Shown here piece after piece: positions 35,599 to 45,887 of a stretch of 64,000 nucleotides of DNA. Made by a program: the position numbers and the translations under genes. Origin of the DNA: Butyrivibrio sp. NC2002 (GTDB lineage: Bacteria; Bacillota; Clostridia; Lachnospirales; Lachnospiraceae); NCBI RefSeq assembly GCF_000702265.1, contig NZ_JNKZ01000004.1, forward strand, positions 663,457-727,456. The letters are read 5' to 3'. The notes beneath the pieces are model-generated. The model was not told the DNA's origin. It saw nothing but the letters and a program-made list of their open reading frames with translations, and made no database searches. Each line of letters begins with the position of its first letter. Position 1 is the first letter of the stretch.

Positions 35599-36465
35599 TC
35601 AGTGAGTAAACTCATAGAGAAGGTTTGAAATAGTGGCAAATTCCTCAAGACTTAGTTTTTCGCCTCTTATTGAGGGATCAAGACCCATTTTTTCAAGGCA
35701 CAAAACAACCTGATCTCTGGTTATACCAAGATTTGCGTTGGTAATACCATTTGAAAGAGTCTTCCTTCTCTGTGCAAAAGCGCCTCTTATTATTGCAAAC
35801 ATAAATTTAGAATCAACTGTTTTGACAGGTGCCTCTTTATGACATGCAAGATGGATAACAGCAGAATCAACTCCGGGCTGTGGTATAAAGCAGCTCGGAG
35901 GAACTATTTGAACCATAGTGGGATTTGTATAATACTGTACGGCAAGTGATAAAGCGCCATAATCCTTAGATCCGGGCTTTTCGGCCATCCTGTCTGCAAC
36001 TTCTTTTTGTACCATAACAGTAATACTTTCAATAGGAAGCTCGCTTTCAAGTAGCCTCATTAATATGGGGGTAGTAATGTAATAGGGCAGATTTGCCACT
36101 ACTTTAATAGGTCTTCCTCCATTTTCTTCCTGAACTATCTTTTCTATATCTACTTTGAGAATATCCTGATTTATCACTTTGACATTGTCATAGCTTGAGA
36201 GTGTGTCCTCAAGAATTGGTATAAGCATTCTGTCAATTTCTACAGCAATTACTTTTCCTGCACTATCTGCAATGTACTGTGTCATAGTTCCGATTCCGGG
36301 ACCTATTTCAAGGACAGTATCTTCTTTTGTAACTCCTGCTGCTTCAACAGTCTTAGACAGTACAGAGTCGTCGATGAGGAAGTTCTGCCCGAACTTTTTC
36401 TGTATACTTAAATTATATTTTTCAATTACCTTCTTAGTTTCAGAAGCGCATCCAAGTGTAGCCAT
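35599..36465 (-). CDS. rsmA: 16S rRNA dimethyladenosine transferase
   Basis: The 288-residue KsgA-type enzyme dimethylates two adenosines near the 3' end of 16S rRNA. It has KKFGQNFLIDDSVL, the SAM loop VLEIGPGIGTMT, VANLPYYITTPI and the C-terminal FAQRRKTL. The ATG at 36465 has GGAG nine bases upstream; the ATG at 36480 would leave a one-base spacer, so I prefer 36465. An extended -10 and leader almost identical to that of tatD lie just upstream. Confidence 0.95.
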   Translation of the reverse strand: MATLGCASETKKVIEKYNLSIQKKFGQNFLIDDSVLSKTVEAAGVTKEDTVLEIGPGIGTMTQYIADSAGKVIAVEIDRMLIPILEDTLSSYDNVKVINQDILKVDIEKIVQEENGGRPIKVVANLPYYITTPILMRLLESELPIESITVMVQKEVADRMAEKPGSKDYGALSLAVQYYTNPTMVQIVPPSCFIPQPGVDSAVIHLACHKEAPVKTVDSKFMFAIIRGAFAQRRKTLSNGITNANLGITRDQVVLCLEKMGLDPSIRGEKLSLEEFATISNLLYEFTH

Positions 36466-36473
36466 ATTTTCAT

Positions 36474-36498
36474 TCTCCAATCCATGGTCAGTATAACA
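36474..36498 (-). repeat. 25-bp promoter/leader element, copy at rsmA
   Basis: 24 of 25 bases equal 37274-37298 exactly 800 bp away, in the same orientation. Read on the minus strand it contains TGTTATACT (extended -10) and ends in the GGAGA ribosome site of the gene behind it. Confidence 0.8.
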
Positions 36499-36503
36499 GG
36501 TTT

Positions 36504-37268
36504 TTACAGCTTGTAGAGCTTTTGGGCATTAGACGTAGTGATATCTATTACATCATCAACGGACATATGCTTGATCTCTGCAATCTTGTCAGCCACATAT
36601 GGCAGATTAAGTGAAGAGTTTCTCTTTCCTCTGAAGGGTTCAGGGGAGAGGTAAGGCGAATCGGTCTCGAGAACAATCTGCTCTATAGGTGCATATTCTA
36701 CAACTTCGCGGAGTTTTTTTCCGTTTTTAAAAGTAATGACTCCACCTACGCCTACGTAGAATCCCATGTTTAAATATTCTTTGGCGATTTCGACTGAATA
36801 GGAGAAACAGTGGATATCTCCTCCGATTTCCTCTGTATGAAGTGCCTTCATTATATCAAGAGTATCTTTTGCAGCATCTCTTGAGTGGATAATAAGAGGC
36901 TTTGAGGCTTTTCTGGCCATTTCTATCTGAGCTTCGAACCATTTTTTCTGAATTTCTTTAGAAGGTTCGTCATAATGATAGTCAAGGCCTATCTCGCCAA
37001 CTGCAAGAGCTTTTTCGTAGCAAAGCTTATCTTCAAGCCATTTAAGCTCATCATCATCCATTTCTGCACAGTCGCTTGGATGAACACCTATGGTTGTGTA
37101 TATAAAAGGGTATTTTTTGGTAAGCTCAATAGAAGTTTCAACCGTCTTTTTTGAAGAGGTTGCATTTACTATTGTTCCAATATTGTTCTTTGCCATAGAA
37201 GAAAGGAGTAAATCCCTGTCTTCATCAAAGGCTTCGTCATCATAATGCGCATGTGTTTCAAATATCAT
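36504..37268 (-). CDS. tatD: TatD family metal-dependent hydrolase
   Basis: The 254-residue TIM-barrel nuclease has metal ligands in ETHAHYDDEAF near the N-terminus, VGEIGLDYHYD, IHSRDA, DIHCFS and LETDSPYLSPEP. I start at the ATG at 37268, with GGAG six bases upstream, giving the normal family length; a longer frame from 37373 adds 35 residues that do not belong to the family. It is followed on the same strand by rsmA, which has its own promoter. Confidence 0.95.
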   Translation of the reverse strand: MIFETHAHYDDEAFDEDRDLLLSSMAKNNIGTIVNATSSKKTVETSIELTKKYPFIYTTIGVHPSDCAEMDDDELKWLEDKLCYEKALAVGEIGLDYHYDEPSKEIQKKWFEAQIEMARKASKPLIIHSRDAAKDTLDIMKALHTEEIGGDIHCFSYSVEIAKEYLNMGFYVGVGGVITFKNGKKLREVVEYAPIEQIVLETDSPYLSPEPFRGKRNSSLNLPYVADKIAEIKHMSVDDVIDITTSNAQKLYKL

Positions 37269-37273
37269 ATCTA

Positions 37274-37298
37274 TCTCCAATCCATCGTCAGTATAACA
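37274..37298 (-). repeat. 25-bp promoter/leader element, copy at tatD
   Basis: This is the partner of the element at 36474-36498. It includes an extended -10 TGTTATACT and the leader to the tatD ribosome site. Confidence 0.8.
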
Positions 37299-37363
37299 CA
37301 GAAAAATAAATTGCACATCTTCAAAAAAGTTAGTATTTATGCGGCTTTTTGGCAATGCATTTT

Positions 37364-37392
37364 TTGACATCACTAGTGCCGTATGCTAAACT
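37364..37392 (+). promoter_or_regulatory. Sigma-A promoter of the giant TPR gene
   Basis: TTGACA (37364-37369), a 17-bp spacer and TAAACT (37387-37392); the start codon lies 41 bp further. Confidence 0.78.
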
Positions 37393-37433
37393 TACACTAG
37401 ATATAGTATGGAATTAGTTAAGGGGACAAGATT

Positions 37434-40400
37434 TTGGATAAAACTGAATATAAAATTCGCGCAGACGAAATAAAAAACCTGATGCGGGAACATAGATTTG
37501 AAGAAGCGGTACGGATAGCCGACACAATTGACTGGAAGAGAGTTAAAAGTGTCGGTATGCTTTGTGCCATAAGCGATTTATATAAAGTAAACAGAAGACT
37601 TGAAGAGAGCAGGGATATTCTTCTCCTTGCCTATGACAGAAGCCCAACCAGAAGAGAAATAGTCTATTCTCTTTGTGAGCTTGCAATCGCCATGGGCGAA
37701 TTTGTGCAGGCTATCGAATATTATAAGGAATTCGTAAGACTCGCTCCCAGAAATACAGCAAGATATATACTTCAGTACAAACTCTACGAAGCTCAGGAGG
37801 TCAGCCTCGAGGAGAGAATAGCTGTGCTCGAAGAGTATAAAAAGCATGACTACAACGAAAAGTGGGCATACGAGCTGGCATACTTATATCACAGAGTAGG
37901 ACTTACAACTGAATGTATTGAGGAATGTGACGAGCTTTTCTTATACATGAGAGAGGGAAGATATGTCATAAAAGCCCTGGAACTGAAAGCTTTGCATGAA
38001 CCCCTATCACCTGAACAGAAGGCAGTTTATCAAAAATATAAGGCAGAGGTTTCCGGCAGATTAAATGCTCCTGAACCTGAAAAGGCAACAAGGGGAGTTG
38101 ATATGCCCCTCTCAGGGAAAACACCTACCAAGGAGATTCCTCCGATTCCGGAGAATTTCGAAGCAGGGGATCTTGCCAAAGAAAGTGCAGATAATTCTTA
38201 TCAGACTACTCAGTACTACAATGATGAGGAACCTGCGCAGGATGGCGCATCAGATTATGAAGTCCCGACTGTCAATGTAAATAACTACAACACAATGGAC
38301 CTGCAAAAGGAAATTGCGGCCAATTTAAAAGAAGTTTTAAATAACAGTCCCGAAGCTGCTCTTTTTGCAGATGCTAACGGTCCAAGCGTAGAAGATGATA
38401 CAGCTTATGAAGATCAGCCTTCTTTTGCTACGGAGTCTACCGGAGAATTTGCTGCAGAGGCAACTGCCGAAACCGGAGATATTGCATATGCTGCAGGATC
38501 AGTTATTGCAGATGATACAACTAATGCAACTGATACAGGCAGTATGGCAGAATCTTATGAAATACCGCAGGAGGATAATGCTGCACAGGCTACACAGTCA
38601 GCAGAAGATACCGAAGCATATTTGCAGGACGAGTCTTCAAAAGAGACTGAGGCTGAACTTCCTGAGGATATCCATGATGCTGATACCAAGGTATGGGGCG
38701 TCCAGGAAATAAGAATGGGTGTTGAAGCAGCGAAAAAAAGTATCGATGCTCTTAAAGAGGCTAAAGAAGCAGAGGAAAAAGCATCTACTGTCAAGGAAGA
38801 GATAAAGGCACCAAAGACCCCGCTATCTGCAGAGCTTAAAGATAAAGAGATAGTTGCAGACCTTGCGCAGAGCACTATGAATGAGCATGCAATGTACAAG
38901 GGAGCTGTCTTTATGGATGAACCTCTTCAGGATGAGGTTCCCGGTGCTGTCATCAGGCCGAATGCGAGATATCAGATCAACAGCCATTTCGATAAGATGC
39001 TCTCTCAGGAATATGATGGTCAGATCAGTATGGCTATCGATGAAAAGAAGCAGGTTGATGATCAGATAACAGGTCAGATAAGCATAAGTGAGTTTATGAA
39101 GGATTGGGAGTCCTTTAAGCAATCCCAAAAAGAAAAGCAGCTTAGAAATGTTAAAAAGCTCGTAGCTTCTGAAACCGGTGAGCTTTTCAAAGATTTCGAT
39201 GAAAATCTTACAGAGCCTCTTCTTAATGAAGAGCCCGATGATGAGATAAGAGCAGCGCTTGACCTTCAGAATACTACTTCCATGGTACAGCTTACAGGAA
39301 GTGATCTGGATTTAGCGCAGACTGTGGACAGCTCAGAGCAGGAAGAAGAGTGGGCATCCAATTCTGAGGAAGCTGTAGATGTTTCTGAGCCTGCACAGGA
39401 ATTACAACCTGAGATAGATCTTGGTGAGACTGCTGACATTGATGCAGAGGCAGTTGAAAAGAAGCTCGCTTCTGAAGATAATAAATCCGAAGAAGAAACT
39501 GAAGCAGAAACAGATATTAAAGAAGATACAGATGATTCAGAAGATGTAGAAGATGTAGATGATAAAGAGACTGCTGAAGATGAATCTAAAGAGGCTTCAG
39601 AAGAATCTTCAGAAGAAGAGATAACAACAGACGAATCCGAAGATGAAGCTAAAGCTGCTGATACCAAGATAAAGGAAGAAAAGAAAAAAGTACCTTCCGA
39701 AGAAGATGAGGATTCAGAGGAAGATAAGGGCATGGAAGACAGAGTCCGTGTCATGACACCTGAAGAAAAGGAACTTTTCGGACCTTATATTCATCATAGA
39801 AAGAGCAGAAAGCAGATCATTGAGGCAATAGACAACCTCAGTATGGCTGCATATACCAATAATGCGATAGTTACCGGCGAAGAGGGTGCGGGAACCGTTA
39901 ATCTTGCTAAGGGACTTATCAAGGCAGCACAGGCAACAGATTCCAACTTCTCAGGTAAGGTTGCAATGATATCTGCTATAACTCTTAATAAGAGAACCGT
40001 AAGCCCTATTTTTGACAAGATAGTAAACGGCGCGCTTATTATAAGACGTGCAGCTGACCTTAAAGAAGCAACGGTTAAGACGCTGCTTAAACTTTTGCAG
40101 AATGAGAACAAAGGATACATAGTAGTTATAGAAGATACCAAGGACGACATCGATAGGCTGCTTGATAAGTATCCGGAGCTTAAAAAGTGTTTCAATGTAA
40201 GAGTAGATATAGAAGCGCTTGACGACGACTCTCTTGTGGCCTATGCAAAACAGTATGCCATCGAAAAAGAGCATGTTATCGATAACCTCGGAATCCTTGC
40301 ACTTCACCAGAAGATTGCAGAGAGACAGACACTTGATCACGAGGTTACGGTAAAAGAAGTAAGGGACATGGTTGACGATGCGATCTATTATGCAAATAAG

Positions 40401-40493
40401 AGGTCCATAGGACATGTCGTTGATGTACTTTTAAGAAAACGTTTTAATGAGGAAGACATGATCATTCTCAGAGAAAAAGATTTTCTTCACTAA
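37434..40493 (+). CDS. Large TPR protein with acidic linker and degenerate AAA+ domain
   Basis: The protein has 1019 residues and starts with TTG; AGGGGA lies seven bases upstream. Residues 1 to about 205 form TPR-like helical repeats ([33 protein letters not shown]). About 210-760 is a low-complexity region rich in Glu, Asp, Ala and Ser, probably disordered. The C-terminal 230 residues have the order of an AAA+ domain, but the P-loop reads [11 protein letters not shown], with the catalytic Lys replaced, so ATP hydrolysis is doubtful. A strand KGYIVVIED stands for Walker B. It could be a scaffold. No membrane segment is visible. Confidence 0.8.
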   Translation: MDKTEYKIRADEIKNLMREHRFEEAVRIADTIDWKRVKSVGMLCAISDLYKVNRRLEESRDILLLAYDRSPTRREIVYSLCELAIAMGEFVQAIEYYKEFVRLAPRNTARYILQYKLYEAQEVSLEERIAVLEEYKKHDYNEKWAYELAYLYHRVGLTTECIEECDELFLYMREGRYVIKALELKALHEPLSPEQKAVYQKYKAEVSGRLNAPEPEKATRGVDMPLSGKTPTKEIPPIPENFEAGDLAKESADNSYQTTQYYNDEEPAQDGASDYEVPTVNVNNYNTMDLQKEIAANLKEVLNNSPEAALFADANGPSVEDDTAYEDQPSFATESTGEFAAEATAETGDIAYAAGSVIADDTTNATDTGSMAESYEIPQEDNAAQATQSAEDTEAYLQDESSKETEAELPEDIHDADTKVWGVQEIRMGVEAAKKSIDALKEAKEAEEKASTVKEEIKAPKTPLSAELKDKEIVADLAQSTMNEHAMYKGAVFMDEPLQDEVPGAVIRPNARYQINSHFDKMLSQEYDGQISMAIDEKKQVDDQITGQISISEFMKDWESFKQSQKEKQLRNVKKLVASETGELFKDFDENLTEPLLNEEPDDEIRAALDLQNTTSMVQLTGSDLDLAQTVDSSEQEEEWASNSEEAVDVSEPAQELQPEIDLGETADIDAEAVEKKLASEDNKSEEETEAETDIKEDTDDSEDVEDVDDKETAEDESKEASEESSEEEITTDESEDEAKAADTKIKEEKKKVPSEEDEDSEEDKGMEDRVRVMTPEEKELFGPYIHHRKSRKQIIEAIDNLSMAAYTNNAIVTGEEGAGTVNLAKGLIKAAQATDSNFSGKVAMISAITLNKRTVSPIFDKIVNGALIIRRAADLKEATVKTLLKLLQNENKGYIVVIEDTKDDIDRLLDKYPELKKCFNVRVDIEALDDDSLVAYAKQYAIEKEHVIDNLGILALHQKIAERQTLDHEVTVKEVRDMVDDAIYYANKRSIGHVVDVLLRKRFNEEDMIILREKDFLH

Positions 40494-40498
40494 AAGAG

Positions 40499-40507
40499 TG
40501 GTATACT
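40499..40507 (+). promoter_or_regulatory. Extended -10 promoter of glgB
   Basis: TGGTATACT lies just behind the stop of the upstream gene, 45 bp before the glgB start. Confidence 0.5.
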
Positions 40508-40551
40508 AAAATTAAATTTTTACATAATCTTATTACGAAGGGGAATTTTTT

Positions 40552-42594
40552 ATGGGGCAGACAGTATTTATTTCTGAAGCAGATGAGTATCTTTTTGGAC
40601 AGGGAACTCACTATGATATATACAAAAAACTCGGTGCGCATGTTTCTGAGGAGAATGGTGTTAAGGGAATGTATTTCGCTGTCTGGGCACCAAATGCAGC
40701 TGAGGTTCACGTTATTGGATCCTTCAATGGCTGGGATGAGACATCTCACAAGATGGAAAGAAGCGGTGAGATTGGAATATATCATCTTTTTATTCCGGGA
40801 GTTGGAACCGGAGAACTCTATAAGTATCTTATTACTACGCAGGATGGAAGAAAGCTCTACAAGGCAGATCCGTATGCCAATTATGCTGAGCTTCGCCCGG
40901 GCAATGCTTCAAGAACGACAGATCTTTCTAAATTTAAATGGAGCGATAGCAAGTGGTATGAGAGCATCAAGGGCAAAGACATAAACAGACAGCCTCTTGC
41001 AATTTATGAATGTCATATAGGTTCCTGGATGAAGCATCCCGACGGAACAGAGGATGGCTTCTATACATACAGACAGTTCGCTGACAGGATTGTTGAGTAT
41101 CTAAAGGAAATGAAGTATACACATGTGGAACTCATAGGCATTGCTGAGCATCCTTTTGACGGATCATGGGGATATCAGGTAACAGGATACTATGCGCCTA
41201 CAGCAAGATACGGCGAGCCTACTGACTTTATGTACCTTGTAAATCTGCTTCATAAAAATAACATCGGTGTTATCCTTGACTGGGTACCTGCCCATTTCTG
41301 CCCGGATGAATTTGGTCTTGGCTGTTTTGACGGAACCTGCATTTACGAGGATCCGGACCCGAGGAAGGGTGAGCATCCTGACTGGGGAACAAAGATTTTC
41401 AATCTTTCCAAGAATGAAGTAAAGAACTTCCTTATTGCTAATGCACTTTTCTGGATAAAAGAATTCCATGTAGACGGACTCAGAGTAGATGCGGTCGCAT
41501 CAATGCTGTATCTTGACTATGGCAAGAGAGACGGTCAGTGGGTTCCTAATAAGGACGGTGGAAACAAAAACTACGATGCTATCGAATTCTTCAAACACCT
41601 TAATAGTGTAATAAGAGGAACCTATCCTGAAGTGCTTATGATCGCTGAGGAATCAACAGCATGGCCCAAGATCACTGCGCCTATTGAAGACGATGGACTT
41701 AATTTTACATTTAAGTGGAACATGGGGTGGATGCATGATTTTTGCGAATACATGAAGCTTGATCCGTACTTCAGAAAAGGCGCTCATCACATGATGACAT
41801 TTGCAATGAGCTACAATAACGCAGAAAATTACATTCTTCCTCTTTCACATGACGAGGTTGTTCATCTTAAGTGCTCTATGCTTGAGAAGATGCCCGGTTA
41901 TAAGGTTGATAAGTTTGCAAACTTAAGAGCAGGCTATGCATTTATGTTTGGTCATAGCGGAAAAAAGCTTCTCTTCATGGGACAGGACTTTGCACAGGAG
42001 AGAGAATGGAGCGAGAAAAGGGAACTCGACTGGTTCCTTCTTCAGGAAGACCTTCACAGAGGAATGAAGGATTATGTTAGAGACTTGCTTGAGATATACA
42101 GAAAATATCCTGCACTTTACGAGGTTGATAATGACTGGGGCGGATTCGAATGGATCAACGCAGATGATGCGGACCACAGTATTTTCAGCTTCTACAGAAG
42201 AGCAATAAACGGAAAAGACAATATCCTGTTTGTGATAAACTTTACTCCGATGGAAGTGCCAAATTACAAGGTGGGCGTTCCTTTTGCAGGAAAATATAAG
42301 CACATTTTAGACAGTGCGGACAAAAAGTATGCAGGATGCGGCTCAGGAATTCCTGATAGCATAACAGCAGAGCCCGGACTTTGCGATTACAAGGATTACA
42401 GCATAACAATGAATATTCCTCCTTATGGAGCAGAGTTGTTTGTATTCCAGAATCCTGATGCACCAAAGGAAGCATCTAAGAAGGAAGATACTAAGAAAAC
42501 AGTAAAAAAAGAAACCGGAAAGGCAGCTGAAAAGCCTGTAAAGAAAACATCTTCCAAGGCTTCCTCCGCAAAGAAATCTTCAAAGAAGAAATAA
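40552..42594 (+). CDS. glgB: 1,4-alpha-glucan branching enzyme with lysine-rich C-terminal tail
   Basis: The 680-residue enzyme forms alpha-1,6 branches in glycogen. It has an N-terminal CBM48 domain (about 20-120, VWAPNAAEVHVIGSFNGW), a GH13 barrel with GLRVDAVASM (nucleophile Asp), IAEEST (acid Glu) and LSHDEVVH, and a C-terminal beta domain to about residue 635. Beyond that is a tail of about 45 residues made almost only of Lys, Thr, Ser, Ala and Glu, ending SSAKKSSKKK, which the family normally lacks. The tail may bind polyanions or be a surface solubiliser; this is inference. GAAGGGG precedes the ATG. Confidence 0.96.
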   Translation: MGQTVFISEADEYLFGQGTHYDIYKKLGAHVSEENGVKGMYFAVWAPNAAEVHVIGSFNGWDETSHKMERSGEIGIYHLFIPGVGTGELYKYLITTQDGRKLYKADPYANYAELRPGNASRTTDLSKFKWSDSKWYESIKGKDINRQPLAIYECHIGSWMKHPDGTEDGFYTYRQFADRIVEYLKEMKYTHVELIGIAEHPFDGSWGYQVTGYYAPTARYGEPTDFMYLVNLLHKNNIGVILDWVPAHFCPDEFGLGCFDGTCIYEDPDPRKGEHPDWGTKIFNLSKNEVKNFLIANALFWIKEFHVDGLRVDAVASMLYLDYGKRDGQWVPNKDGGNKNYDAIEFFKHLNSVIRGTYPEVLMIAEESTAWPKITAPIEDDGLNFTFKWNMGWMHDFCEYMKLDPYFRKGAHHMMTFAMSYNNAENYILPLSHDEVVHLKCSMLEKMPGYKVDKFANLRAGYAFMFGHSGKKLLFMGQDFAQEREWSEKRELDWFLLQEDLHRGMKDYVRDLLEIYRKYPALYEVDNDWGGFEWINADDADHSIFSFYRRAINGKDNILFVINFTPMEVPNYKVGVPFAGKYKHILDSADKKYAGCGSGIPDSITAEPGLCDYKDYSITMNIPPYGAELFVFQNPDAPKEASKKEDTKKTVKKETGKAAEKPVKKTSSKASSAKKSSKKK

Positions 42595-42632
42595 TTACAT
42601 GTTAAAGTATCATACAGTTTAAACCGAAATAA

Positions 42633-42671
42633 AAGGTGATAGGCATAAGATGTGCCTGTTACCTTTTTTTC
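42633..42671 (+). terminator. Terminator of glgB
   Basis: A 13-bp stem (42633-42645 with 42653-42665, two G-U pairs) with a 7-nt loop is followed by a run of seven T (42664-42670). Confidence 0.9.
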
Positions 42672-42705
42672 ATATTATAATGACTTTTAAAAATCGGAGG
42701 ACCTG

Positions 42706-45700
42706 ATGAATATTTCTTTGCAGGCTTTAAATGGAACGGATTCCGATTTTGAGAAAATATCAAACGGCAAGGAAGCTGGACTAATTTTTCAGACAGGTAA
42801 AGAAAACAAGACAAAAAGCACAGGGGCATTAAGTGTTGACCTTGCCAGTAGTCTGATAAATACAAATGCGTATGGAAAAGGATCCCGTACTAAGAATGAT
42901 GTAATAAAAGAGGCGCAAAATACCGATCAGAAGGTGCGCCATAATTTTATGTCTGTAATGGCTAACAATATGTCCTCGGAGGATTTTTCCAAGGGACTAA
43001 AGGATGGGTTTGATTTATCTGAAGTAAGCAGCGAAGAAGCGGTTACTATCCTTGACAGGATCAAGGCAGAACTTGCAAAGTCCGGAGAGAACATTGTTGG
43101 ATTTACAGATGATATTTCAGCAGGTGAGCTTAAGAAGATTACAGGAAGTGAAGGGCTTGCGAACGACATTCTTAAATCTTTTAAGGAAAATGATATCCCC
43201 GTTTCGGAAACAAATGTCAAAGACACAATGGATGTACTTTCAAAGATGAGTGAAGTGACATCTCTTACTGATGGTGCGGTTAAATATATGACTCTTAACG
43301 AGATGGAGCCGACCATTCAGAACATCTATATGGCAATGCATGCAACAAACGGCCAAAACATCAATTCCAGAGGCTTTTATGCTGATGGACAGGAAGGCTA
43401 TTATGCTAAGAAGCCTGATGAAGTAGACTGGAAAACTCTTGAAGACCAGGTGGATAAGATACTTGCAGATCTTGGATATGTACAGGACGAAGAAGAAATA
43501 TACAGCCAGGCCAAAAACAATGCCAGATGGATGATCGAAGAATCAATCCCTCTTACAGGAGATAATTTGCAAAATGTAAACATGCTTAAGAATCTTGAGT
43601 TTCCCTTGAAAGATTCTGATGTTTTGGCGCTTGCAGCTTCATCAATAGCAAATGAGAAGGCAGCAGCTATGGCGAATGTTCAGAATGAGGAAAACAATCT
43701 AAAAAGAGCAGTCGAAATAAATGAAAAGACATCAAGGATATCGGACGGAGCAATAAATAGGGCTCTTGAAAAATTGGCATATAAAGCAGAAGGCAGTTTT
43801 GAGAATGTAAGCATAGAAAAAGCCCTGACACTTAAGAGTATTTTTGATGAAGAAAAAAACGGAGAGAGTGCCGTAATATCAGAAGGAGCAAACGCAGATG
43901 CAGATACAGCCGGACAAAATATTAAGGCGGATCAAGATCAGCAGTTTCTTATGGCAAGAAGGCAGCTTGAAGAAATAAGGCTTTCAATGTCAGTATCTGT
44001 CAATCTAAGGCTTCTTAACAAGGGAATTCAGATAGAAACAACGCCTATGAAGCAGCTTATAGGCGAAATGAATAAGGCCATAGATGAAATAGGTAAGTCA
44101 CTTTTTCCTGATGAACCGGAAAATTATGCAGTTTTTGATAAGGCAACGAGTAAGATCGCACAACTTCCGGAAATGCCGATTTCTTTTCTTGGAAGATATG
44201 TAAATAGAGAGCCCGGCACGCTTGATGAAATAATAGGTCATGCCAAAAGAGTTAAGGCGAGCTATGAAAATGCCAAAAGAGAATATGAAACCCTGGGAAC
44301 GCAGGTAAGAGGCGACCTGGGAGATAACATAAAGAAGGCATTTAGGAATATTGATGATATTTTAACTGAGCAAAAGCTTGAAGTTTCAGAAGAAAACAGG
44401 CGCGCCATAAGAATACTTGGATATAACAAAATAGAAATAAGTCCTGAAAATATCGAGAGAGTAAGAAGCATAGACGTAAAGCTTAAGGACATAACAGATA
44501 ATCTTAAGCCGGGCGCTGTTCTATCGATGATACGAAATGGGCATAATCCTCTTAAGATGACATTAAATGAGCTGTCATCAGAGCTTGGCAACCGGGAAAA
44601 GGACGAGTCAAAAAGAGAGGAAAAGTATTCTGAGTTTTTGTATAAGCTTGAGAGAAATCATGAGATATCAGCTAAAGAAAAAGAATCCTACATAGGCATA
44701 TACAGGCTCTTTAACAGGCTTAAAGTAACTGACAATGCAGCTATAGGAGCAGTTCTTGAAACCGGAGCCGAGATGACTATCGGTAATCTTTTGACAGCGG
44801 ACAGGACTCTTAAAAGAGAAAAGAAAGGGCTCGATGTAAAGATAGATGATAGTGTATCTAATTTTGAAGAGGGAAAGCGGATCACAAAATCGATTTCAGC
44901 CCAGATAGAGACAGCATTTATCTATTACAGCCAAAAAGCAGACACCGTTTACAGAAATCTTGAGCCTGAAAAGCTGCATGCGGCAAAGCCAGATAATGAT
45001 ACTCTTTTGGAAAATCTTGCAAACAGGCTTGAAGAGATAAATGAAGCTGAAACAGCGAAAGAAAACTTAAGAGCATATATTAACGAAAATGCAAAAGAGT
45101 CTAGGGATACAGTAAAGCGAAGCGATGCGGAGTCTCTTACAAAAGAGCTTACAGAAAAGGGACTTCCTGCAACAATCAAAAATCTTGAAGCTTTGATTGA
45201 TATAAGAAAGAGAAGAAGGGGCAGAAAGTCAGAATGGGATCGCATTGAAAGTGCAGCTCATCTTGCATTTTCCGAGACGAAGAAGGATATGCTCGACGAT
45301 CTTATGAATACTGAAGATTATAAGACGTCATATAAAGAGCACCTTGAAGAATTTGAGGGAAAAATAAATGAGGTAATGATAGATCAGGCAGACTCATATA
45401 TAGATGTAAAGGCAATGAGGCTTGTTAAGAAGCAGATTTCTGTTATGAGCAAAATGGCAGATAATGACAGCTTTGAAGTGCCTGTAGAAATAGATGGAAG
45501 ATACGTTTCTATGAATATCACATTAAAGAGTAAAGAGGGTGGCGGATCAAAGGTTGAGACTTCGGTTGATACCGAGGATTACGGTCATATTTCCATGGCC
45601 CTTACTCTTTTGGATGGAGAAGCAAAGGGCATTTTTGCTGCATCCGGCGCATCTTCTGAATATTTAACAGAATATATGGAGAAAATTAGGGAAAATTTTG

Positions 45701-45873
45701 TCTCAGAAATATCGGATAATATGCCGAATATAAATATAGATGTAAATAACATAGGTATCATGTATCACATGTCAAATGCTGCAGATGCAGTATCTGAAGG
45801 GGAAAACGGAATTTCCGACAGTAGAACTTTGCTAAGGATGGCAGGCTTTTTCGTACATGCAATACAGACGTAA
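42706..45873 (+). CDS. Large uncharacterised protein of the flagellar unit (DUF6240-like)
   Basis: The 1055-residue soluble protein has no signal peptide. It is largely helical with many charged residues, and the start MNISLQALNG recalls axial flagellar or FliK-like proteins. The last 140 residues (SFEVPVEIDGRYVSMNITL, YGHISMALTLLDGEAKGIF, YLTEYMEKIRENFVSEI) have the strand pattern of the C-terminal hook-length domain of FliK, although identity is not obvious. Similar large proteins (DUF6240) accompany flagellin genes in Lachnospiraceae. It lies 15 bp ahead of flagellin, with GGAGG before its ATG, so they form one operon. Confidence 0.72.
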   Translation: MNISLQALNGTDSDFEKISNGKEAGLIFQTGKENKTKSTGALSVDLASSLINTNAYGKGSRTKNDVIKEAQNTDQKVRHNFMSVMANNMSSEDFSKGLKDGFDLSEVSSEEAVTILDRIKAELAKSGENIVGFTDDISAGELKKITGSEGLANDILKSFKENDIPVSETNVKDTMDVLSKMSEVTSLTDGAVKYMTLNEMEPTIQNIYMAMHATNGQNINSRGFYADGQEGYYAKKPDEVDWKTLEDQVDKILADLGYVQDEEEIYSQAKNNARWMIEESIPLTGDNLQNVNMLKNLEFPLKDSDVLALAASSIANEKAAAMANVQNEENNLKRAVEINEKTSRISDGAINRALEKLAYKAEGSFENVSIEKALTLKSIFDEEKNGESAVISEGANADADTAGQNIKADQDQQFLMARRQLEEIRLSMSVSVNLRLLNKGIQIETTPMKQLIGEMNKAIDEIGKSLFPDEPENYAVFDKATSKIAQLPEMPISFLGRYVNREPGTLDEIIGHAKRVKASYENAKREYETLGTQVRGDLGDNIKKAFRNIDDILTEQKLEVSEENRRAIRILGYNKIEISPENIERVRSIDVKLKDITDNLKPGAVLSMIRNGHNPLKMTLNELSSELGNREKDESKREEKYSEFLYKLERNHEISAKEKESYIGIYRLFNRLKVTDNAAIGAVLETGAEMTIGNLLTADRTLKREKKGLDVKIDDSVSNFEEGKRITKSISAQIETAFIYYSQKADTVYRNLEPEKLHAAKPDNDTLLENLANRLEEINEAETAKENLRAYINENAKESRDTVKRSDAESLTKELTEKGLPATIKNLEALIDIRKRRRGRKSEWDRIESAAHLAFSETKKDMLDDLMNTEDYKTSYKEHLEEFEGKINEVMIDQADSYIDVKAMRLVKKQISVMSKMADNDSFEVPVEIDGRYVSMNITLKSKEGGGSKVETSVDTEDYGHISMALTLLDGEAKGIFAASGASSEYLTEYMEKIRENFVSEISDNMPNINIDVNNIGIMYHMSNAADAVSEGENGISDSRTLLRMAGFFVHAIQT

Positions 45874-45887
45874 AATCGGAGGTCATC

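Noticed and set aside
35550..35610. Small ORFs behind nrdG with an AGAGGA site
   Set aside because: The 16-19 codon frames overlap the 3' end of rsmA and show no protein-like features; probably chance.
39266..39754. 162-codon Ser-rich ORF on the minus strand within the TPR gene
   Set aside because: It is the antisense reading of the Glu/Asp-rich linker, whose codons give long Ser-rich frames.
42603..42630. Sigma-28-like promoter (TAAA, 16 bp, ACCGAAAT) ahead of the flagellar unit
   Set aside because: A strong terminator lies directly downstream at 42633-42671, so transcripts from it would end before the genes. A TATAAT at 42676-42681 is a better candidate but lacks a -35.
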